A stretch of 20,900 nt of DNA from CAYMCV01 sp964389005 (GTDB lineage Bacteria > Bacillota > Clostridia > Lachnospirales > Lachnospiraceae). This document shows positions 16,295 to 20,900 of this stretch, one piece after another. The stretch is taken from NCBI GenBank assembly GCA_964389005.1, contig CAYMCV010000037.1, positions 1 to 20,900 on the forward strand. The letters are read 5' to 3'. The position numbers and the translations under genes are program-made. The notes under the pieces are model-generated. The model had not been told where the DNA came from and searched no databases. It saw only the letters and a list, made by a program, of their open reading frames with translations. Position 1 is the stretch's first letter; the number at the start of each line of letters is the position of its first letter.

Positions 16295-17680
16295 TTATAT
16301 TTTCTTGGGTACAGCCGGCGGTGAAACAGAAATCAGCGATATCTTCTTCCACTTGCCCTGCCGATAGCGGGTGTAACAGAACAATGCCGTCATCGCCCAT
16401 GTCAGACCGTTCGTCCCCCAGATTCCCCATACGCCGATGAAGGGGATTGCAACCAGTACCAATGAGAACACCACCCTGCCGATGACCTCCACCAAGCCGG
16501 CCATCATTGCAAACGATGCATCCCCGATGCCGTTCAGCATTCCTCTTGTCACATAAATCATTCCAAGTCCAAAATAGAACATGCTCGTGATTCTCAATGC
16601 TTTGGTGCCGAATTCAATGACGCCCGTCTCTTTCGAATCCAGAAACAGTCGCATAATCGGCGTACCGAACAGTTGAATCACGACAAGCATCAATAGGCTA
16701 AAAATTGCGACCATAATCACGCTCTTTTGATAACCTTTTTTCACACGCTCGCGCTCGCCTGCCCCGATATTTTGACCGGTGAACGTTGAAACTGCGGTGC
16801 CTAAAGAACCAAACGGTTGCTGTACCAGCTGCTCGATTCGATTCGTTGCAGTATAAGCAGCCATCACGCCTTCGCCGAATTTGTTGACCGCACCTTGCAG
16901 TGCAACACAGGAGATGGCGATCAATGCCGCCTGTGCCGCAATCGGGAATCCCATTTTGACACTTTTACCGATAATCATACGATCGATTTTGCAATCACTG
17001 CGTTTCAAACGGAAATATGAGTTTTTGTGAACCGCGTAAATACAGCAACTGACTGCACAAATTACCTGTGAAATCAAGGTTGCGTATGCTGCGCCCTCGA
17101 CTCCCATATTCCAAACACAGACAAAGAGCAAATCCAACCCCGCATTGATGATACTTGATACAATGAGGAAAATCAGCGGTGTTTTGGAATCTCCGAGTGC
17201 ACGAAGCACCGAAGATACGCCATTGTATACAGCGACGCTTAACAACCCGAAGCAAACAATGCGCATATATGATACGGCATCTTCAAGGATCTTCTCAGGA
17301 GTATTTAACAAAAGCAATGCTTCTCTTGCAAAAATGACACCGCAAATACTCATTAATATTCCGCTGATTCCGATTAAGTAAATAGCATTTCCGACGGTTT
17401 TCTTGACATTTGCCTCCTGTTCGGCACCAAAATACTGCGATGCCAGAATCCCGACACCGGAGCCAAGTCCCATACACAGTGAGAAAAACAGGAAATGCAG
17501 GGAGCCGGAAGTGCCGACGGCCGCCAGTGCATCCGCGCCGACTTTTTGTCCCACAACAATAGAATCCACCATGTTGTAAACCTGCTGAAACAGATTGCCG
17601 ATTAACATCGGAATCGAGAATTTAAGCAACAATTTGACTTCATTTCCTTTGGTCATATTGTAGGTACGTTCTTTCGCCAT
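16295..17680 (-). CDS. MATE-family efflux transporter
   Basis: A 461-residue transporter started at the ATG at 17680, preceded by AAGGCGGTGA. The frame is open 29 codons further upstream, but that stretch is not hydrophobic-topology-like and has no ribosome binding site. The start MAKERTYNMTKGNEVKLLLK, then FSIPMLIGNLFQQVYNMVDS, VVGQKVGADALAAVGTSGS, and the repeated pattern after the midpoint (FPIAAQAALIAISCVALQ, QPFGSLGTAVSTFTGQNIGA) are typical of the 12-helix MATE fold with two related halves. It should export cationic or hydrophobic compounds using a Na+ or H+ gradient; the substrate cannot be read from the sequence. It is divergent from the AraC-family gene, which may control it. Confidence 0.93.
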   Translation of the reverse strand: MAKERTYNMTKGNEVKLLLKFSIPMLIGNLFQQVYNMVDSIVVGQKVGADALAAVGTSGSLHFLFFSLCMGLGSGVGILASQYFGAEQEANVKKTVGNAIYLIGISGILMSICGVIFAREALLLLNTPEKILEDAVSYMRIVCFGLLSVAVYNGVSSVLRALGDSKTPLIFLIVSSIINAGLDLLFVCVWNMGVEGAAYATLISQVICAVSCCIYAVHKNSYFRLKRSDCKIDRMIIGKSVKMGFPIAAQAALIAISCVALQGAVNKFGEGVMAAYTATNRIEQLVQQPFGSLGTAVSTFTGQNIGAGERERVKKGYQKSVIMVAIFSLLMLVVIQLFGTPIMRLFLDSKETGVIEFGTKALRITSMFYFGLGMIYVTRGMLNGIGDASFAMMAGLVEVIGRVVFSLVLVAIPFIGVWGIWGTNGLTWAMTALFCYTRYRQGKWKKISLISVSPPAVPKKI

Positions 17681-17762
17681 GCGCTCACCGCCTTTCTTTC
17701 CTTGTGATGCAAACCTTACCACGCATAAGGCGACACTTCTAACTATTCCTTGCTGAACGCTG

Positions 17763-17824
17763 TGCATTTTTTGCTTTTATTGAATGCATTTTGGCAAAAA
17801 TGTAACAAAATAATGCGCTATAAT
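17763..17824 (+). promoter_or_regulatory. Possible AraC-type half-sites and -10 element in the MATE-AraC divergent gap
   Basis: The 226-base gap at 17681-17906 holds TGCATTTT at 17763-17770 and again at 17785-17792, 22 bases apart, about two helical turns and the spacing common for AraC-family half-sites. A TATAAT follows at 17819-17824, without a good -35 at 17 bases (TTGGCA at 17791-17796 is 22 away), as expected for an activated promoter. A weaker alternative -10, TATTAT, is at 17850-17855. I found no convincing promoter for the MATE direction. Confidence 0.35.
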
Positions 17825-17906
17825 CCGTGCAAATCAAGATTTTCTATGTTATTATCAATAAAAGAAGCTCGATTCATTCGCAATTTTTGCATAACGGAGG
17901 TGTACG

Positions 17907-18833
17907 ATGCCGGAGATGAATACATTTGAAAATATCAGATTTGCCAATGATTATCCTTTTTCATTCAGCGATGAAAATCATATTCAGACCTTTCCGCTGC
18001 ATTGGCACAATTTTGCAGAAATGATTATTGCCAAAAATGACAGTCTGCAATATCGCATCGATAATCAAACCTTTCACATGAAAAAGGGGGATGTCCTTTT
18101 TATCCACCCCTGTGAACTGCATGCCTTGGTTCATAATGAAGACCGCGAGAATTCTTTTATGCTGTTACAGTTTAATTACTCGCTGCTCATGAATCTCCCT
18201 TCCTTTCGCAAATATCGCTATTTGTTCCGCCAGTTTGCACATTTGCGATATGATTCACACCCTGTGCTTGCGCAGAACATATACAGGTACCAAAACGAAA
18301 TGTGCGAGTTATATCGAAATCGGCAGGATGATTTTACAGATGTCGCAATATGCTCTGTTTTTTACCGCATGTTTTCTGAAATCGGTGCATATCTTTCTTC
18401 TGATATCACAGCGGAAGAACTTGTAACATCGAATTCTACATCCGTAGATGAAATTTCCAAGCGAATTGTACACCAATCGCAACTTTCACCGAAGATGATG
18501 GGCGTTTGCGCCTATATCACGCAACATTGTGCCGAAAATCCGACGCTGGACGAGGCTGCTTTGTATGCGGGTTTCAGTAGATTTCACTTCTCAAGGTTGT
18601 TTCGGGAATTTACCGGAACCTCATATGTTGAGTTTTTAGCGCAGGCCAAACTGAATCTTGCGACACAACTGCTTGCCGAGCCCTCGTTAACGATTACAGA
18701 CGTCGCGCTGCAATCCGGCTTTGGAAGTCTGTCGACGTTTAATCGCTGTTTCCAACGTTATCGTAACACCACACCCACCCATTTTCGCGCACAATACCTC
18801 AAAAATGAGTTCCACACGGTTATGCAAGAGTAA
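17907..18833 (+). CDS. AraC-family transcriptional regulator with N-terminal cupin domain
   Basis: A 308-residue protein. The N-terminal part is a cupin-like sensor (PLHWHNFAEMIIAKNDSL at 30-47, MKKGDVLFIHPCELHAL at 58-74) that usually binds a sugar or other small molecule. The C-terminal 100 residues carry two helix-turn-helix units: the first about 212-234 (LDEAALYAGFSRFHFSRLFR), the second about 262-285 (ITDVALQSGFGSLSTFNRCF), ending PTHFRAQY as is usual. GGAGG is 6 bases before the ATG. It is divergent from the MATE transporter gene and ends at its own terminator. It probably controls the transporter, itself, or the downstream aminotransferase gene; the ligand is unknown. Confidence 0.93.
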   Translation: MPEMNTFENIRFANDYPFSFSDENHIQTFPLHWHNFAEMIIAKNDSLQYRIDNQTFHMKKGDVLFIHPCELHALVHNEDRENSFMLLQFNYSLLMNLPSFRKYRYLFRQFAHLRYDSHPVLAQNIYRYQNEMCELYRNRQDDFTDVAICSVFYRMFSEIGAYLSSDITAEELVTSNSTSVDEISKRIVHQSQLSPKMMGVCAYITQHCAENPTLDEAALYAGFSRFHFSRLFREFTGTSYVEFLAQAKLNLATQLLAEPSLTITDVALQSGFGSLSTFNRCFQRYRNTTPTHFRAQYLKNEFHTVMQE

Positions 18834-18884
18834 TCTGTTCTTACGATTTCACTTTTCTTACGCTACGAGGAACATAATTAAGGA

Positions 18885-18913
18885 TTGAAAGAAAACACAT
18901 TATCATCTATAAT
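18885..18913 (+). promoter_or_regulatory. Promoter of the PseC-like aminotransferase gene
   Basis: TTGAAA (18885-18890), a 17-base spacer and a perfect TATAAT (18908-18913). The predicted start, near 18920, falls inside the left arm of the AraC-gene terminator hairpin, so the new transcript would not contain the full hairpin. The leader of about 100 bases has a small inverted repeat, TAACCG (18975-18980) with CGGTTA (18993-18998), just before the ribosome binding site. Confidence 0.7.
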
Positions 18914-18938
18914 AAAGTGTCTGCATGAGACACTTTTT
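18914..18938 (+). terminator. Intrinsic terminator of the AraC-family gene
   Basis: A perfect 9-bp stem, AAAGTGTCT (18914-18922) with AGACACTTT (18928-18936), a 5-base loop, and a run of five T at 18934-18938. It directly abuts the -10 element of the next gene's promoter. The stem is AT-rich, and the A run on the other side could let it work weakly in both directions. Confidence 0.8.
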
Positions 18939-19021
18939 ACACTATAGCAGAATCATAATTTTTAGATAAAAAAATAACCGCCCCAAAAGGTTCGGTTACA
19001 CAGAAAGGTTTGGTAAAATAT

Positions 19022-20215
19022 ATGGAACAATTGGCAATCTTTGGCGGTACTCCGGTACGTGAAAAGCCGATTTATTACGGAAGACAATGTATAGGTGAAG
19101 ACGATATCGAGGCTGTTGCCAATGTATTGCGCAGTGATTATATCACCTGCGGCCCGCATGCGGTTTCTTTAGAGAAGAAACTTTGCGAAGTCACGGGTGC
19201 CAAATATGCGGTCGCAGTCAGCAACGGAACCGCTGCTTTGCATCTATCTTGCCTCGCACTCGGTATCTCGACAGGTGATGAGGTGATTACGACACCGATA
19301 ACTTTTGCGGCTTCCGCGAACTGTGCGCTTTACTGCGGTGCCAAACCGGTTTTTGCCGATATCAACCCATTGACTTACAATATCTCTCCCGCTTCGATTC
19401 TTGAGAATATCACGCCTGCTACCAAGGCGGTTGTTGCGGTTGACTTTACCGGTCAGGCTGTGGAAATGGATGAAATCCGTGCGATTTGCAAAGAACACCA
19501 CTTGAAATTGATTGAAGATGCGGCACATTCCATAGGAACAACATATAAAGGAGCGCCGGTGGGAAGTCTTGCGGACTTAACCACATTTAGTTTCCATCCG
19601 GTCAAAACCGTGACCGGCGGCGAAGGCGGTGCCGTAACCACCAACGATGAGGCACTTTATCGCAAGCTGCTTCGTCTGCGTTCTCACGGAATCACACGAA
19701 ACATCGATGAGATGGTCAACAAGACCGATGCGCTCTGGTACAACGAACAGGTGGAGCTCGGTTACAATTATCGCATTACCGATTTTCAGTCGGCTTTGAT
19801 TGAGAGTCAACTTCATAAACTGAGTGCTTTCAAGAAACGCCGCTCAGAAATTGTTGCACGTTACAATACGGTTTTTTCCGATGTGCCGGAACTCATCTTA
19901 CAGCAGGAAATTCCGGAATCGGATACAACAAGACATCTGTATATCATTCAATTGAATCTGGATTTGCTAAACTGTACGCGTCGTGAGTTTTTTGACGCGC
20001 TGTATGCGGAGCGAACTTGCCCGCAAGTTCACTATATGCCGGTTTATTATCATTCGTATTATGAGAAACTCGGCTATCAAAAAGGTATTTGCCCGAACGC
20101 GGAGAAACTCTATGAAGCGATTATGAGTATTCCACTCTACTATTCGCTGACAGACGCGGATGTTGAAGATGTCATTTATGCGGTTAAGAAAGTCATCGCT
20201 TATTACAGAAAATGA
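19022..20215 (+). CDS. pseC: PLP-dependent nucleotide-sugar aminotransferase, PseC-like
   Basis: A 397-residue DegT/DnrJ/EryC1/StrS-family aminotransferase. AVSNGTAALHLSCLALG (65-81), ITTPITFAASANCALYCGAK (89-108), the cofactor Asp in IEDAAHSIG (D166), and the PLP lysine in FSFHPVKTVTGGEGGAVT (K195) are all present. The opening GRQCIGEDDIEAVANVLRSD and the FHPVK segment resemble PseC, which aminates UDP-4-keto-6-deoxy-L-AltNAc in pseudaminic acid synthesis. No other pse gene is in the window, so a different keto-sugar substrate is possible. The ATG at 19022 is preferred; a TTG four codons earlier has no usable site, and AAAGG lies 13 bases before the ATG, a long spacing. Its 3' end overlaps the convergent LysR-type gene by 13 bases. 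Confidence 0.85.
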   Translation: MEQLAIFGGTPVREKPIYYGRQCIGEDDIEAVANVLRSDYITCGPHAVSLEKKLCEVTGAKYAVAVSNGTAALHLSCLALGISTGDEVITTPITFAASANCALYCGAKPVFADINPLTYNISPASILENITPATKAVVAVDFTGQAVEMDEIRAICKEHHLKLIEDAAHSIGTTYKGAPVGSLADLTTFSFHPVKTVTGGEGGAVTTNDEALYRKLLRLRSHGITRNIDEMVNKTDALWYNEQVELGYNYRITDFQSALIESQLHKLSAFKKRRSEIVARYNTVFSDVPELILQQEIPESDTTRHLYIIQLNLDLLNCTRREFFDALYAERTCPQVHYMPVYYHSYYEKLGYQKGICPNAEKLYEAIMSIPLYYSLTDADVEDVIYAVKKVIAYYRK

Positions 20216-20900
20216 TGATACGAACATAAGAATTCAAAGAAATCCGTAACGTATGCTTTCGAATTGTCACAATCGACACGCCGAAAAACAAGGTCTCTTT
20301 TGCAACTCGGTTGGATAATCGGAAGCAGACGTACATTCGGATTCAAAACCTCTCCCCACGTAAATTCCGGCCAGAAACCGACACCTAAGTTCGCGGCTAT
20401 CATGTTTTTAACCGCAGACGGGCTGTCGCTGTCAAACACAATATTCGGTGTGAAACCGACGCTTTTACAGAAGCCGTCGCAAATCGTACGTAACTGTTTG
20501 GCACCGGACAATGAGATAAACCCTTCCTCTTTCATATCTTTCAATGCAATCGACTCTAATTTGTCATACTTTCCCGTATTCGGTACCGCCAAAAAGATTT
20601 CCTCCGTACGAACACAGCAAGAATCCACCAATTCTGTCTTCTGTGTTACGTGTGGTATTGTTGTAATTTCGATATCATACTGTTCATTCAGCGGACTTTG
20701 TAAAACATGAAAAATCGCCTCCGGGCAAACCTTTCTGTATGCAATAATGGCATCGGTTACGAAGGAAGACGCCGCAAGTACAGCCAATCGTACGGTTCGA
20801 TTCTCTGTCAGTGCGGCTGATTCGAATTCGCGCGGGAGCGCATCCAATGCGTCTGTTGTTCCCATATGCACAACAGGCGATAGAAAATACACAGAAAATC
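20203..20900 (-). CDS. LysR-type transcriptional regulator, 5' end missing (runs off the window)
   Basis: The C-terminal 232 or so residues of a LysR-family regulator. The frame is open to the right edge without a start that makes sense, so the DNA-binding helix-turn-helix lies beyond 20900. The first residues (FSVYFLSPVVHMGTTDALDA) fit the linker helix. The effector domain begins at about RTVRLAVLAASSFVTDAIIA and shows the usual hinge and second lobe (GFISLSGAKQLRTICDGFCK, SPSAVKNMIAANLGVGFWPE). The ligand is unknown. It is convergent with the aminotransferase gene and overlaps it by 13 bases, with no terminator between them, so the two transcripts may be complementary at their ends. Confidence 0.88.
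   Translation of the reverse strand, partial: FSVYFLSPVVHMGTTDALDALPREFESAALTENRTVRLAVLAASSFVTDAIIAYRKVCPEAIFHVLQSPLNEQYDIEITTIPHVTQKTELVDSCCVRTEEIFLAVPNTGKYDKLESIALKDMKEEGFISLSGAKQLRTICDGFCKSVGFTPNIVFDSDSPSAVKNMIAANLGVGFWPEFTWGEVLNPNVRLLPIIQPSCKRDLVFRRVDCDNSKAYVTDFFEFLCSYHHFL

Noticed and set aside
17681..17767. 29-residue N-terminal extension of the MATE transporter
   Set aside because: No ribosome binding site, and MATE proteins usually start just before the TKGN-like segment, as from the ATG at 17680.

Overview
The window looks like a Firmicutes chromosome segment, probably a Clostridia/Lachnospiraceae-type gut anaerobe. The evidence is strong GGAGG-type ribosome binding sites, moderate base composition, a lipobox-bearing solute-binding protein, a membrane-anchored GH25 muramidase with an Ig-like spacer, and MATE and AraC proteins of clostridial style. 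This taxonomic call is inference from protein style; no search was run. The first ~1.77 kb differs: two + strand membrane-protein genes of unknown function, the second locally GC-rich (60-70% in sampled 60-base blocks), separated by a gap with a motif I associate with PVC-group genomes. It may be transferred DNA or an assembly junction.

From 1772 to 16180 every gene is on the minus strand, in two transcription blocks. The upstream block has a near-consensus promoter at 16224-16252. It encodes a GT-C-like polytopic membrane protein, a solute-binding lipoprotein, an HD-GYP c-di-GMP phosphodiesterase-like sensor, and two adjacent membrane proteins that look like halves of a second large GT-C-like/DUF6077-like protein. 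The downstream block starts at a promoter (9834-9862) that contains a perfect 19-bp palindrome between and into its core elements. It encodes RfbB, RfbA, a GH25 muramidase, RfbC, the ABC-2 permease Wzm, the ATPase Wzt with a C-terminal carbohydrate-binding-like domain, and a 581-residue fusion of a SAM methyltransferase with a kinase-like domain.

The main reading is a cell-surface polysaccharide system. RfbA/B/C make a dTDP-4-keto-L-rhamnose precursor (the reductase RmlD and the glycosyltransferases are not in the window). The methyltransferase-kinase would cap the chain end, the Wzt C-terminal domain would recognise the cap, and Wzm/Wzt would export the chain. That is the logic of the Gram-negative E. 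coli O9a WbdD/Wzt/Wzm system, here apparently in a Gram-positive with a muramidase inside the operon. The GT-C-like proteins may add sugars on the outer face.

The right part (16254-20900) has a MATE transporter with a clear terminator, a divergent AraC-family regulator, a PseC-like PLP aminotransferase with an excellent promoter that abuts the AraC terminator, and the 3' part of a LysR-type regulator that converges on and overlaps the aminotransferase gene by 13 bp. I saw no tRNA, rRNA, CRISPR array, transposase or phage gene. No gene-free stretch exceeds about 230 bases.
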